A model generated the notes under the pieces. That model made no database searches. It saw only the letters and a list, made by a program, of their open reading frames with translations, and had not been told where the DNA came from. A DNA stretch of 39,503 bases, from positions 1-39,503 of the forward strand of contig NZ_JAPDPH010000047.1 of the NCBI RefSeq assembly GCF_026013475.1, written 5' to 3'. Positions 6,883-15,478 of this stretch are shown here, one piece after another (within the stretch, counting starts at the first letter, position 1; each line of letters begins with the position of its first letter). Both the position numbers and the translations under genes were made by a program. Origin of the DNA: Micromonospora yasonensis. GTDB taxonomy: Bacteria > Actinomycetota > Actinomycetes > Mycobacteriales > Micromonosporaceae.

Positions 6883-8149
6883 CTGGCTGGCAGGGGCTCT
6901 GCGGGCGGCCGCCGACCGCGTCGCCCCGCCCCCGCCCGCAGTCCCGCCCACGCCCGCCCCGCCCGCGCCCCGCCGCCCCGGTGAGCCCCCCGAGCACTGG
7001 CTGCGCCTGGTCGCCGCCGACGCCCCCGGCCTGCTCCATTCCCCGCCCACCCTTGTCGATCAAGGAGTTTCGGTCGGCCACCGGCCCTCGGCCGACGCAA
7101 ACCCCTTGATCGACGAGGACGGTGGGCCGGACTGGGCTGCGGTTGCGGCGGCCGGCGGAGGGCCTGCGGGAGGGGATCGTCCGGCCGGCGGCCCGGCAGC
7201 GGCCTGGCCGGAGCAGCCGCATGGCGACGCCGGGCGGCGCCTGGCCGGATCGGGCCCGCGCTCGGTCGGGCCCGCCGGCAGCGGGTCCGGACGAGCGGTG
7301 GCAGCCCCTGGTCCCGTACCGCCGGAAACCCCCGGCGACGGATCGACCGACGGAGCCGTAGAGGCCAGATCCACAGCCGGCCGGGGCCACACCCCGGGCG
7401 TCGTGCTCGACCTGGAGCTCGCCCGTACCCGAGTGGCGGACACCGGGCCCGAGACCGGTCCGGGAACGTCGAGGCCACAGCCGGCCACCGGCGGCGAGCT
7501 GTCCGACGCGGGCGGGCCGTCCGGCCGGCGCCGTGGCCGAGGCCGTCCCGGCGGCGACACCCGGTCCGCCCCTCCTGGCGTCGATGGCCCACCCTCCGCG
7601 CCCGGCGGTCGTGCCCGACCGACCGGGCCGGGCCCCGACCCCGTGGGGTTCCTACCCGGCGACGACGCGAGCGCGGCCCCCGCCGACGTGGCATGGCCGG
7701 GACGCCCGGCCCGCCGAACCGGGCCGGTAGCCGACCGGACCCGTCCGGACCGCCCGGCACGGCGTGGCGACGCCCCGGACGGCACGAGCGGCACCCACCG
7801 CCAGGACCTTCGGCCCGCTGGCGGCGCAGGCCGGTGGAACCGCATGCCGTCGGCGGACCTCCGGGTGCGGCTGTCGTCGCCCGGGGGACAACAAACGCAC
7901 CCGAACCCGGCCGCGAACCGCTCGGCGAGCCGGGGTCCCGAGTGGACCGGCACGATCGCCGGGCAGTGGCCGGCGCTGCCCGGCGATACCGTCGCGTCCG
8001 GCCCGGACGCGACGCCGGGCGAGGCGGGCGGACCCCGCCGGGACCCGTGGCCGGCGCTCCCCGACGACCGGGAGCTGTGGCAGCCGGCGGCGGGCGCCAC
8101 CGACGCGGCGCACCTGCACCGGCTCGACCGGGAACAGGCCGGTGAGTGA
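6857..8149 (+). CDS. long disordered Pro/Gly/Arg-rich protein of the CIS operon
   Basis: A 430-residue reading frame that fills the space between tube and adaptor genes and overlaps both (26 bases and 1 base). The N-terminus (RDWLAGALRAAADRV, then a Pro-rich run) and the C-terminus (DPWPALPDDRELWQ, then RLDREQAGE) look ordered and selected. The middle about 330 residues are low-complexity Pro, Gly, Arg and Ala. Codon use in the middle is relaxed, with AGA, ACA, GGA and CGA codons unusual for the neighbours, and a 29-base imperfect inverted repeat is embedded at 7051-7118. In comparable clusters this slot holds a short protein, so the middle may be an expansion or insertion. It lacks the long helix and membrane segments of a tape measure. 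Function unknown. Confidence 0.55.
   Translation: MRPPRRPRDWLAGALRAAADRVAPPPPAVPPTPAPPAPRRPGEPPEHWLRLVAADAPGLLHSPPTLVDQGVSVGHRPSADANPLIDEDGGPDWAAVAAAGGGPAGGDRPAGGPAAAWPEQPHGDAGRRLAGSGPRSVGPAGSGSGRAVAAPGPVPPETPGDGSTDGAVEARSTAGRGHTPGVVLDLELARTRVADTGPETGPGTSRPQPATGGELSDAGGPSGRRRGRGRPGGDTRSAPPGVDGPPSAPGGRARPTGPGPDPVGFLPGDDASAAPADVAWPGRPARRTGPVADRTRPDRPARRGDAPDGTSGTHRQDLRPAGGAGRWNRMPSADLRVRLSSPGGQQTHPNPAANRSASRGPEWTGTIAGQWPALPGDTVASGPDATPGEAGGPRRDPWPALPDDRELWQPAAGATDAAHLHRLDREQAGE
7051..7118. repeat. 29-bp imperfect inverted repeat inside a coding frame
   Basis: The arms at 7051-7079 and 7090-7118 match at 25 of 29 positions and are separated by 10 bases. The core GTCGATCAAGG with CCTTGATCGAC is much less GC-rich than its surroundings. 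From memory, actinomycete genomes carry dispersed palindromes with similar TTGATC cores, so this may be a REP-like unit captured in the frame. The translated segment reads LVDQGVS ... NPLIDED without a stop. As a hairpin it lacks a following U-run, and it sits mid-operon, so I do not call it a terminator. Confidence 0.6.
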
Positions 8150-8907
8150 TGGAACGCGTGGCCTTCCTCGTGGACGAGTCCGGCACCCGGGTGGACTGCC
8201 TGCTCAACCCGGAGACCGTGCAGGTCACCCGACTGGCCGGGGTACGCCCGCGGGGCGCACCCGACGGCCGGCTCACCGGGTTGGGCCTGGCCGACGACCC
8301 GCTGGTCTTCACCGGCGGTGGGCGTACCGAGCTGGTGCTGGACCTGCTCTTCGACCTCGACTTCGTGGAGACCCAGGTACGCCCCGAGGACGTCCGCGCC
8401 CTCACCCGTCCGCTGTGGCTGCTGGCGGAGAACTCCGCCACCGAGCACGGCTGGCTGCGGCCCCCACTGGTCCGGCTGGTCTGGGGCAAGACCTGGAACG
8501 TGCCCGGGGTGATCGTGGCGATCGCGGAACGGTTCGACGCGTTCACCCTCACCGGCACCCCGCGCCGCTCGTGGCTGCGGCTGAAGCTGGTCCGGGTGGC
8601 CGAGACGGCCGACGCGGCCCAGGCGGGCTTCGAGGAGGAGTTGGCCGCGGCGAGCACGCCGACCGTGCCGCCCGGGTCGGCGGTGGTCGCCGCCGCCGAC
8701 GGCGCGACCGAGCCGGGCTGGTCGGGCGTGCGCTTCGACCTGCTCGCCCACGACGCGCTCGGCTCGCCCCTGCGCTGGCGGCTGCTCGCCGAGCACAACC
8801 GGATCAGCGACCCGCTGACCGTGCCGGCCGGCACCGCCCTGGCCGTCCCCCCGATCACCGCCGCGCCCCCGGCCGGCGGCGCGGTAGGCGCGAGAGGTAC
8901 GCCGTGA
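8149..8907 (+). CDS. CIS tube/baseplate adaptor with LysM-like tail (Afp7-like)
   Basis: A 252-residue protein of the CIS_tube (gp53-like) family. The opening RVAFLVDESGTRVDCLLNPETV, the strand TELVLDLLFDLDFVET and the block LVWGKTWNVPGVIV are the characteristic pattern in which the protein joins the inner tube to the central spike. The C-terminal region LRWRLLAEHNRISDPLTV, then PAGTALAVP, is a LysM-like motif found in Afp7-type proteins. The ATG overlaps the preceding stop by one base, and the stop overlaps the spike gene start. The tail after residue 235 is Ala/Pro-rich. Confidence 0.85.
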   Translation: MERVAFLVDESGTRVDCLLNPETVQVTRLAGVRPRGAPDGRLTGLGLADDPLVFTGGGRTELVLDLLFDLDFVETQVRPEDVRALTRPLWLLAENSATEHGWLRPPLVRLVWGKTWNVPGVIVAIAERFDAFTLTGTPRRSWLRLKLVRVAETADAAQAGFEEELAAASTPTVPPGSAVVAAADGATEPGWSGVRFDLLAHDALGSPLRWRLLAEHNRISDPLTVPAGTALAVPPITAAPPAGGAVGARGTP

Positions 8908-10475
8908 ACCGGGCGACCACGGTGACCGTCGACGGCAGCCCGCTCGCCGACCCCCGCCGGTTGCGCGGCGTCCGGGTCGCCGCCCGCCTGGACCAGCCGA
9001 CCCAGTGCGAACTCACCCTGGCCACCGCGCCGGGCGCCGCCGCCCTCGACCCGCCGGTACGCCCCGGCGCCGCCCTCGACGTCCGCCTGGACGGCCGGCC
9101 GGACGCCCTGTTCACCGGCGAGGTGACCGCCGTCGAGGTGGAGTACGCCGCCGACGGCGCGGCCCTGCTGCGGATCCGGGCGTACGACCCGCTGCACCGG
9201 CTGCGCAAGCGGCAGCAGCTGCGGGTGTTCGAGTCGGTGACCGCGGCCGACCTGGCCGGGACGCTCTGCGCCGACCTCGGCCTCACCGTCGACGCGGACA
9301 CCGACGGGCCGCGGCTGGACCGGCTGCTCCAGCACCGGCACACCGACCTGGAGCTGCTCCGGGAGGTCACCGGGCGGGCCGGGCTGCACCTGGCGGTGGA
9401 CGGCGACCGGCTGCGCCTGCTCACCCTCGACGGGTACGGCGAACCGCTCCCCCTGGCCCTCGGCGACACCGTGCACGCGCTGCGCATCGCTGAGAACCTG
9501 GACCGGGCCGGCGGGGACAGCGTGGCGCTCGGCTGGCACCCGCAGCGCGCCGAGCCGCTGCGCCAGCAGGCCGACGCGGCCCGCTCCGGCCGGCAGGTGC
9601 CGCTGCGGCCCGAGCCGGGCGAGGTGGGCGCCGACGGGGTGCGTACCGCCGTCGACCAGCCCGGCCGCAGCGACGACGAACTGGCCGCCCTCGCGCAGGC
9701 CGGCCTGGACGCCCGGGTCGCCGCGCTGGTCACCGCCGAGGGGACGGCCGAGGGCGACCCGGCGCTGCGGCCCGGCCGACGGATCGCCCTGTCCGGCGTC
9801 CCCGACCCGGTCGCCGGCGTGTACGTGCTCACCGAGGTGGTGCACACCGTGGACGCGAACGGCCACCTGACCCGCTTCTCCACCGTGCCGCCGGAGCCGC
9901 CGCCGGCCGCCGCGCCCGCCCCGGCCACGGTCACCCTGGGCACGGTCACCGACGTCGACGACCCCGACCGGCTCGGCCGGGCCCGGGTGACCCTGCCCGC
10001 GTACGGGGACCTGGACGCGGGCTGGCTCGCGGTGGTCTGCCCGGGCGCCGGCCGGGGCAAGGGCATCGTCGCGCTGCCCGACCCCGACGACACCGTGCTG
10101 GTGGCGCTGCCCGGCGGCGAGCCGGCGTCCGGCATCGTGCTCGGCTCGCTGTTCGGGACGGTCGAGCCGTACGACGCGGGGATCGTGTCCGGGCGGTCGC
10201 GGCGCTGGTCGATGCGGACCGGCACCGGCCAGTCGATCGTCATCGACGACGACGGGCGCGCCCTGCGGCTGGCCACCGACGCGGGCAGCTTCGTCGAGCT
10301 GCGCCCCGAACTGACCACCGTGCACGCGGCCGGCGACCTGGTGCTCTCCGCGCCCGGCCGGGCCATGGTGGTCCGCGCCCGCACCGTCGATTTCCTGCAG
10401 GCGACGGCCGCCGAGGACGCCGACACCGCCGCCGCCCAGGCCCGCTCCCTCGCCCGTGCCCACGGAGGTGGCTGA
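8904..10475 (+). CDS. VgrG-like spike protein (gpD/gp5 fusion, Afp8-like)
   Basis: A 523-residue central spike. Residues 1-340 form the late-control-D (gp27-like) hub: LFTGEVTAVEVEYAADG, IRAYDPLHRLRKRQQLRVF and HTDLELLREVTGRAGL are diagnostic. Residues about 346-420 are the gp5-type OB domain (GTVTDVDDPDRLGRARVTLP, then DDTVLVALPGGEP). The C-terminal part with ELRPELTTVHAAGDLVL begins a short beta-helix. The protein pierces the target as a trimer tipped by the PAAR-like protein encoded next. The GTG start overlaps the previous stop. The final Ala-rich helix is the likely docking end. Confidence 0.92.
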   Translation: MNRATTVTVDGSPLADPRRLRGVRVAARLDQPTQCELTLATAPGAAALDPPVRPGAALDVRLDGRPDALFTGEVTAVEVEYAADGAALLRIRAYDPLHRLRKRQQLRVFESVTAADLAGTLCADLGLTVDADTDGPRLDRLLQHRHTDLELLREVTGRAGLHLAVDGDRLRLLTLDGYGEPLPLALGDTVHALRIAENLDRAGGDSVALGWHPQRAEPLRQQADAARSGRQVPLRPEPGEVGADGVRTAVDQPGRSDDELAALAQAGLDARVAALVTAEGTAEGDPALRPGRRIALSGVPDPVAGVYVLTEVVHTVDANGHLTRFSTVPPEPPPAAAPAPATVTLGTVTDVDDPDRLGRARVTLPAYGDLDAGWLAVVCPGAGRGKGIVALPDPDDTVLVALPGGEPASGIVLGSLFGTVEPYDAGIVSGRSRRWSMRTGTGQSIVIDDDGRALRLATDAGSFVELRPELTTVHAAGDLVLSAPGRAMVVRARTVDFLQATAAEDADTAAAQARSLARAHGGG

Positions 10476-10813
10476 TGCGCTGGATCCACCGGGACTCGCT
10501 GATCACCTGCGATCACGACGGCCGGGTCGCCAACCGCCCCTCCCAGCAGTGGGTGACCGTGCAGGGCGTACCGGTGCTGGTCGAGGCCGACCCGGAGGGG
10601 CGGGACATCACCGCCTGCCCGAACTACGGCCCGACCATCAAACCCTGTGCGAAGACGCTGAAGGTGACCGTCGGCTACAGCGCCTGGGTGCGGGTCGACG
10701 GGCACCGGTTGGTGCTGTCCAACCTGGACGGGCTCACCGACGGCACCCCGCCCGGGCTGGTCCACCACACCGTCCGCGACCCGCGGCAGACCTTCCTGGG
10801 GGCGGACGCATGA
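10475..10813 (+). CDS. PAAR-like spike tip protein (Afp10-like)
   Basis: A 112-residue protein. Two repeats of a V-x-G-x-P/H-x-V/L-L element (VTVQGVPVLVEADP and VRVDGHRLVLSN), a Cys-x-His pair at TCDHDG, and CPNYGP with a further Cys resemble the CIS-specific PAAR-like proteins that sharpen the spike tip and may hold a metal. Its position directly after the spike (ATG overlapping the stop by one base) fits. In Afp the gp25 gene lies between spike and PAAR; here the order is swapped. Identity is based on the motif pattern and context, not on a confirmed structure. Confidence 0.7.
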   Translation: MRWIHRDSLITCDHDGRVANRPSQQWVTVQGVPVLVEADPEGRDITACPNYGPTIKPCAKTLKVTVGYSAWVRVDGHRLVLSNLDGLTDGTPPGLVHHTVRDPRQTFLGADA

Positions 10814-11253
10814 GGGCCTTCCGCTTCGTCGGCGCCGGCTTCGACGCCGGTCGCACCGGCGGCCTCGCGCTGACCGCCGCCGGCGCGCTGGCCATGACCG
10901 ACGGCGACGAGACCGTACGCCAGGCGCTGTTCCTGCTGCTGTCGACCACCCCCGGGGAGCGGCTGATGCGCCCCGGGTACGGCTCCCGGCTGCACCGGCT
11001 GGTCTTCGCCCCCAACGACGACACCACCGCCGGCCTGGCCATCCACTACGTGCGGCAGGCCATCCGGCGCTGGGAGCCGCGGGTCGAGGTGATGGACGTG
11101 GACGCCGGGCCCGACCCGGACGACCCGTGGCGGCTGGTGATCCGGCTGGACTACCGGGTACGGGCCAGCCTCTCCCCCGGCCAACTGGTCTTCTCCGTCG
11201 ACCTGCTGCCCGACGACGACCCGGACGACCACACCGAGGAGGCCACGTCATGA
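10810..11253 (+). CDS. gp25/W-like baseplate wedge protein
   Basis: A 147-residue protein with the gp25-like lysozyme-fold signature: ETVRQALFLLLSTTPGERLM, the short RPGYGSRL, and LVFAPND. It forms part of the inner baseplate ring and nucleates the sheath. The ATG overlaps the PAAR-like stop and its own end overlaps the start of the gp6/J gene. The gp25, J, I order matches P2 phage and other CIS clusters. The acidic C-terminus (DDDPDDHTEE) is likely flexible. Confidence 0.9.
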   Translation: MRAFRFVGAGFDAGRTGGLALTAAGALAMTDGDETVRQALFLLLSTTPGERLMRPGYGSRLHRLVFAPNDDTTAGLAIHYVRQAIRRWEPRVEVMDVDAGPDPDDPWRLVIRLDYRVRASLSPGQLVFSVDLLPDDDPDDHTEEATS

Positions 11254-13898
11254 CGCTGCCGGTGCCGCACCTCGACGACCGCGCGTTCCTCGACCTGGTC
11301 ACCGAGGCGCGGGAACGGATCCGCCGGTCCTGCCCGGACTGGACGGACCTGTCCGCGCACGACCCGGGAATGGCGCTGCTGGAGGCGTTCGCGTACCTGA
11401 CCGAGGTGATGATCTACCGGCTGAACCAGTTGCCGGAGAAGGCGTACGTGGCCTTCCTCAACCTGCTCGGGGTCAGCCGGCACCCGCCGGCCGCCGCCTG
11501 GGCGGACGTCCGGTTCAGCCGGACCGGCCCGGACCGGGGCGCGGTCCGCATCCCCGCCGGCACCCGGGTCGCCGCCGCCCGCGGCGCCGACCCCCGGCCG
11601 GTCGTGTTCGTCACCATCGAGCCGGCCCTGCTGCCCGTCGGAGAGACCGACGTGACGGTACGCATGCACCACTGCGAGCCGGTCGAGGCGGAACTGCTCG
11701 GCACCGGCACCGGCCAGGCCGGCCAGGTGTACCGGGCGGCCCGGGCCCCGCTCGCGCGGACCGCCGAGGCGCTGGACCTGCTGCTCGGCGTGGAGGTGCC
11801 GGCCGGCTCGGTGGAGCTGGGCGCGGCGGCCCGCGAGCACGAGGGCCGCACGTACGAGATCTGGCGGCCGGTGGACAGCTTCGCCGGCGTCGGACCGCAG
11901 GCCAAGGTCTACCTGGTCGACCGCGCCTCCGGCGTGGTCACCTTCGCGCCCGCGCTGGACCTGCGGCCCCCCACCGCGTCCGGGCCGGACTCCGGCGCCC
12001 CGGCGGGCACCCCGGCGGCGTCGCCGGGCGGGCCGACCACGGTGGCGGCGGTACCGCCGGCCGGGCGACAGATCCGGCTCTGGTACCGCTGCGGCGGCGG
12101 GCCGGCCGGGAACGTGGCGGCCGGCACGCTGACCAGTCTGCGTGACCCGCTGCCCGGGCTGAAGGTGGAGAACCCGGAACCGGCCGGCGGCGGCCGGGAC
12201 CTGGAGTCGCTGGAGTCGGCGCTGGCGCGCGGGCCGTACGAGTTCTTCGCCCAGCAGCGGGCGGTGACCGCCCGGGACTACGAGATCCTGGCCGCCGCTT
12301 CCGGCGCGGTGGCCCGGGCCCGGGCGTTCACCCGGGCCGCCGTCTACAGCTTCGCCCGGCCCGGCGAGGTCGAGGTGGTGCTGGTGCCGTACGTGCCGGA
12401 CCAGGCCCGCCCCGGCGGCCGGCTGCCGGTGGACGTGCTGCGCGAGCACGAGGTCGCGGAGGCCCGCCGCGGGGTGGAGGCCGACCTGGAACGGCGCCGC
12501 GCGCTGGGCACCGCGGTCCGGGCGAGCTGGGCCCGCTACAAGGCGGTCTCCATCCGGGCCCGGGTGGTGGTCCGGCGGGAGGAGGACGTCGACGCGGTCC
12601 GCCGGCGCATCCACGACCGGCTGCACCAGACGCTCAGCCCGCTGCCCACGCCGCTCAACCCGACCGGCTGGGCGTTCGGCGAGCCGCTGCGGGCCTCGAA
12701 CGTGTACCGGATGCTGGAGCACGCCGAGCCGGGCGTGCGGTACGTCGAGTCGGTCCGGTTCGTGGTGGACGAGGCGCCCGACGCGCAGGTGCGCACCCTC
12801 GCCGTCGACCAGTACCAGCCCGGCACCTGGTACGCCGGGCGCGGCCCGGTGCTGTTCCGCTCCACCAACGCCGGGGCCGGCTGGGAACCGGCCGGCCGGT
12901 TCGACGCCGAGAGCGTGGTCCGGGTGGTCCCCGCCCCTGCCCCGGTACGCCCCGGCGTGGTGCCCCGGGCCGGCTCGGTGGCCGTGGTCACCGTCCGGGA
13001 CTCCGGCGGCTCCCGGGTGCGGCTGAGCACCGACCTCGGCGAGACCTGGACGCTGCTGACCGATCTGGACTCCCGGGTGCAGGACCTGGCCTGGATCGAC
13101 CGGGACGGCGCGGGCGCGCTGCTGCTCGCCACCGACACCGGCCTGTACGAGGTGTCCCTGCTGCCCGGGGCGGTGCCGTTGCAGATCCTGGTCGACCCGG
13201 CCGACGCCGACCGTGGCTTCTACGCCGTCCGGGCGTTCGTCTCGGAGCGCGGCGCGCCCGGCGTGGCGGTGGCCGCGCAGGCCGGGTTCGGGGTCTACCT
13301 CTCCACCGCCGCCGGCCGCCCCGGCAGCTTCACCCACGTCGGCCTGGCCAACGTGGACAACCGGGTGCTCGCCGTGCAGTACGACGGGCCAGCCACCCTG
13401 CTGTGGAGCGGCGCCGGCGAGCCGGACCCGAAGAAGCCCGGCCAGGGCTGCCACCGGACCCGGCTGTTCGAGTCGGACGTCAAGTGGCAGGCGGTGCAGG
13501 CCGGCTGGATCGGCGGCACCTGCCGGGACCTCGCGTTCAGCGGCACCCTGGCGGTCGCCGCCACGCAGAGCGGCGGGGTGGTCCGGCTGGACACCCTCGC
13601 CGCCCAGCCGCAGTGGCAGCCGGTGGTGGTCAACTGCGGGCTGCCGCTGCGGGACCGCACCCGGTTCGTCCCGGTGGACGCGATCGCCGCCACGGCGCCG
13701 TCCGGGGCCGGTGGCGCCGACCGGTTGATCCTCGCCGGCGGTGAGCGCGGGGTGTACCGCAGCGGCGACGCCGCCGACTGGACGGCCAGCGCCAACCAGG
13801 CCACCGCCGACGTGGTCACCGTTCCCGACACCTGGCTGCTCTGCTCCGGCGAGCACGACATCGAGGTGGTGCGGCAGGATGCGCCGAGCGGCGATTGA
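11250..13898 (+). CDS. gp6/J-like baseplate protein with C-terminal Asp-box beta-propeller
   Basis: An 882-residue protein. Residues 1-515 are a baseplate J/gp6-type (Afp11-like) wedge protein: DWTDLSAHDPGMALLEAFAY, RLNQLPEKAYVAFLNLLGV, and the later ARGPYEFFAQQRAVTARDYE are characteristic. From about residue 520 the chain changes to a beta-rich repeat domain with Asp-box (BNR) motifs: RSTNAGAGW (about 537), LSTDLGETW (about 592) and YRSGDAADW (about 836, weaker), plus several DLAW and LLLATDTGLYEV strands. That pattern indicates a propeller of about 360 residues. Such domains bind glycans or proteins, so this fusion could supply target or envelope binding in the absence of a fibre gene. It overlaps the next gene by 20 bases. 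Confidence 0.88.
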   Translation: MTLPVPHLDDRAFLDLVTEARERIRRSCPDWTDLSAHDPGMALLEAFAYLTEVMIYRLNQLPEKAYVAFLNLLGVSRHPPAAAWADVRFSRTGPDRGAVRIPAGTRVAAARGADPRPVVFVTIEPALLPVGETDVTVRMHHCEPVEAELLGTGTGQAGQVYRAARAPLARTAEALDLLLGVEVPAGSVELGAAAREHEGRTYEIWRPVDSFAGVGPQAKVYLVDRASGVVTFAPALDLRPPTASGPDSGAPAGTPAASPGGPTTVAAVPPAGRQIRLWYRCGGGPAGNVAAGTLTSLRDPLPGLKVENPEPAGGGRDLESLESALARGPYEFFAQQRAVTARDYEILAAASGAVARARAFTRAAVYSFARPGEVEVVLVPYVPDQARPGGRLPVDVLREHEVAEARRGVEADLERRRALGTAVRASWARYKAVSIRARVVVRREEDVDAVRRRIHDRLHQTLSPLPTPLNPTGWAFGEPLRASNVYRMLEHAEPGVRYVESVRFVVDEAPDAQVRTLAVDQYQPGTWYAGRGPVLFRSTNAGAGWEPAGRFDAESVVRVVPAPAPVRPGVVPRAGSVAVVTVRDSGGSRVRLSTDLGETWTLLTDLDSRVQDLAWIDRDGAGALLLATDTGLYEVSLLPGAVPLQILVDPADADRGFYAVRAFVSERGAPGVAVAAQAGFGVYLSTAAGRPGSFTHVGLANVDNRVLAVQYDGPATLLWSGAGEPDPKKPGQGCHRTRLFESDVKWQAVQAGWIGGTCRDLAFSGTLAVAATQSGGVVRLDTLAAQPQWQPVVVNCGLPLRDRTRFVPVDAIAATAPSGAGGADRLILAGGERGVYRSGDAADWTASANQATADVVTVPDTWLLCSGEHDIEVVRQDAPSGD

Positions 13899-14544
13899 GC
13901 GGCTGCTGCCGGCCGCATACCAGCGGGCCGCCGGCCCGGGCAGTGTGCTGGGCGCGCTGCTGGACGTGATGGAGGCGCTGCACGTCCCGGACGAGGCGGT
14001 GCTCGCCGACGTCGACGCGCTCTTCGCGCCGTACCGGACGCCGGACGGGTTCGTGGCGTACCTGACCCGGTGGGTGGCGATGGACCACGTGGTCGCCGCG
14101 CCGCGGGCGGACGCGCCGCTGCCGCTGCCGGTGGGCCGGCTGCGGGACCTGGTCGCGCACGGCGCCCTGCTGGCCCGCTGGCGCGGGACCCCGTACGGGA
14201 TGCGCACCGCGCTGGAACTGGCCACCGGGGTGACCGGGTTCGGGCTGGACGAGCCGGCGGACCGTCCGTTCCACGTGGTCGTCCGGGTGCCCCCGGCCGC
14301 CGCCGACCAGCTCGCCGTGATCACCCGGATCGTCGAGGCGGAGAAGCCCGCCGCGGTCACCGTCGAGATCGTCCCCGGCCCGGCCCCGGACCCCGCCTCC
14401 CCGGGGCCGACCGGTCCCGCGACCGCCGACCAGCCCGCGCCGGACCCGACCGACGAGACGGCCGCGACACCGCCCGGGGTCGCGCCCGTGCGCGCGGTCG
14501 GCCGGGCGCACGTTCCCGCCCCCGTACCCAGCGACCAGCCGTAG
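13879..14544 (+). CDS. tail-protein-I-like baseplate wedge protein
   Basis: A 221-residue protein. [40 protein letters not shown], and [19 protein letters not shown] fit the P2 gpI/phage-tail-protein family that completes the baseplate wedge (Afp12 position). The ATG at 13879 lies inside the J gene and gives a start close to this motif; earlier in-frame starts would overlap much more. Residues 170-221 are a Pro/Ala-rich tail. In Afp the corresponding protein is larger and followed by the fibre gene; here the following genes encode membrane proteins. Confidence 0.82.
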   Translation: MRRAAIERLLPAAYQRAAGPGSVLGALLDVMEALHVPDEAVLADVDALFAPYRTPDGFVAYLTRWVAMDHVVAAPRADAPLPLPVGRLRDLVAHGALLARWRGTPYGMRTALELATGVTGFGLDEPADRPFHVVVRVPPAAADQLAVITRIVEAEKPAAVTVEIVPGPAPDPASPGPTGPATADQPAPDPTDETAATPPGVAPVRAVGRAHVPAPVPSDQP

Positions 14545-14554
14545 AGGAGCCGCC

Positions 14555-15478
14555 ATGACCACCGAATGGGCCGTTGTCGCCGCCGCCGAGCAGTTCACCC
14601 TCGACGCGCGCAACAGCGGCGAGCTGACCTTCACCGTCTCCAACCCGGGTGCGGCGCCGGACACCGTGGTCTTCGACGTGGCGCCGGGCGAGGGTACCCA
14701 GCGCGGCTGGTTCACCGTCGCCGAACCGCAGCGCGTGGTGCCCGGTCAGGGTTCGGTGTCCTTCCTGGTCCGCCTCACCGTGCCGCCCGGCACCCCGCCC
14801 CGGCGCTACGACATGACCGGGTTCGCGTACTCGGCGAACACCGCGCCGGAGGAGAGCTCCCGCTCCAGCGGCCGGGTGACGTACGACGTGAAGGCGGCCG
14901 TGGTCGTCAAGCGCAAGCCGTGGCCGTGGATCGCGGCCGCGGCGGCGCTGGTGCTGGTGGTGGCCGGGGTGGTCGTCTTCCTCGTGACCCGCGGCGACGA
15001 CCCGCCACCGCCCCCGCCGCAGGCGCGGGTGGTGACCCTGGAGGCGGAGAGCCTGGTGCCGGGCGCGACGGTCCAGTCGACCGGTCCGGTCGCGGCGCAG
15101 GTGCTCGAACAGAAGAACTGCTGCCTGGTCACCTGGTCCGGCGACGCGCAACTGTTCTTCCTGGGCCGATCGGTCGGCGACCGGGTCACCGTCACCGTCG
15201 ACCTCCCGGCCGACGGGACCTGGCGCTTCGCGACCGTGCGCACCACGTCGTTCGACTACGCCAACACCATCTTCCTGATCGACGGCCGGCAGGTCGGCGA
15301 CACCTTCTTCGGCTTCACCCCCACGGTGGTGAAGACCGACTGGGTCGACGTCGGCACGGTGACCCTGAGCAAGGGCGCACACCAGGTGACCCTGGTCGCG
15401 GTGAGCAAGACGCAGGGCACCGACCGCTACTTCGCCGGCGTGGACCAGCTCCGCTTCACCCAGGTGCTGACACCGTGA
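14555..15478 (+). CDS. bitopic membrane protein, Ig-like cytosolic and CBM-like external domain
   Basis: A 307-residue protein without a signal peptide. Residues 1-115 form an Ig-like beta domain ([19 protein letters not shown]). KRKPWPW then leads into one transmembrane helix, about residues 124-144. After a Pro-rich linker, residues 160-307 ([15 protein letters not shown], then [12 protein letters not shown]) resemble CBM6/35-type carbohydrate-binding sandwiches, with the typical opening strand and closing D-x-LRF strand. The basic residues before the helix suggest N-inside topology, so the external domain would face the cell wall. The position, directly after the baseplate genes, suggests it links the injection system to the membrane, as CisA is reported to do in Streptomyces. 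That parallel is inference. Confidence 0.7.
   Translation: MTTEWAVVAAAEQFTLDARNSGELTFTVSNPGAAPDTVVFDVAPGEGTQRGWFTVAEPQRVVPGQGSVSFLVRLTVPPGTPPRRYDMTGFAYSANTAPEESSRSSGRVTYDVKAAVVVKRKPWPWIAAAAALVLVVAGVVVFLVTRGDDPPPPPPQARVVTLEAESLVPGATVQSTGPVAAQVLEQKNCCLVTWSGDAQLFFLGRSVGDRVTVTVDLPADGTWRFATVRTTSFDYANTIFLIDGRQVGDTFFGFTPTVVKTDWVDVGTVTLSKGAHQVTLVAVSKTQGTDRYFAGVDQLRFTQVLTP

Noticed and set aside
7051..7118. The inverted repeat as a transcription terminator
   Set aside because: It lies in the middle of an open frame and inside a coupled operon, with no U-run.
6857..8149. The disordered protein as the missing tape measure
   Set aside because: Tape measures are long helical proteins, often with hydrophobic segments. 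This one is Pro/Gly-rich and disordered with no such features.
6609..10463. A 1284-codon open frame on the minus strand across the tube, disordered, adaptor and spike genes
   Set aside because: It is Arg/Gly/Pro-rich without any domain, and the plus strand holds recognised CIS genes. Long antisense frames are expected at this GC content.
11151..14360. A 1069-codon minus-strand open frame opposite the J and I baseplate genes
   Set aside because: Low-complexity antisense of a well-recognised gene; GC artefact.
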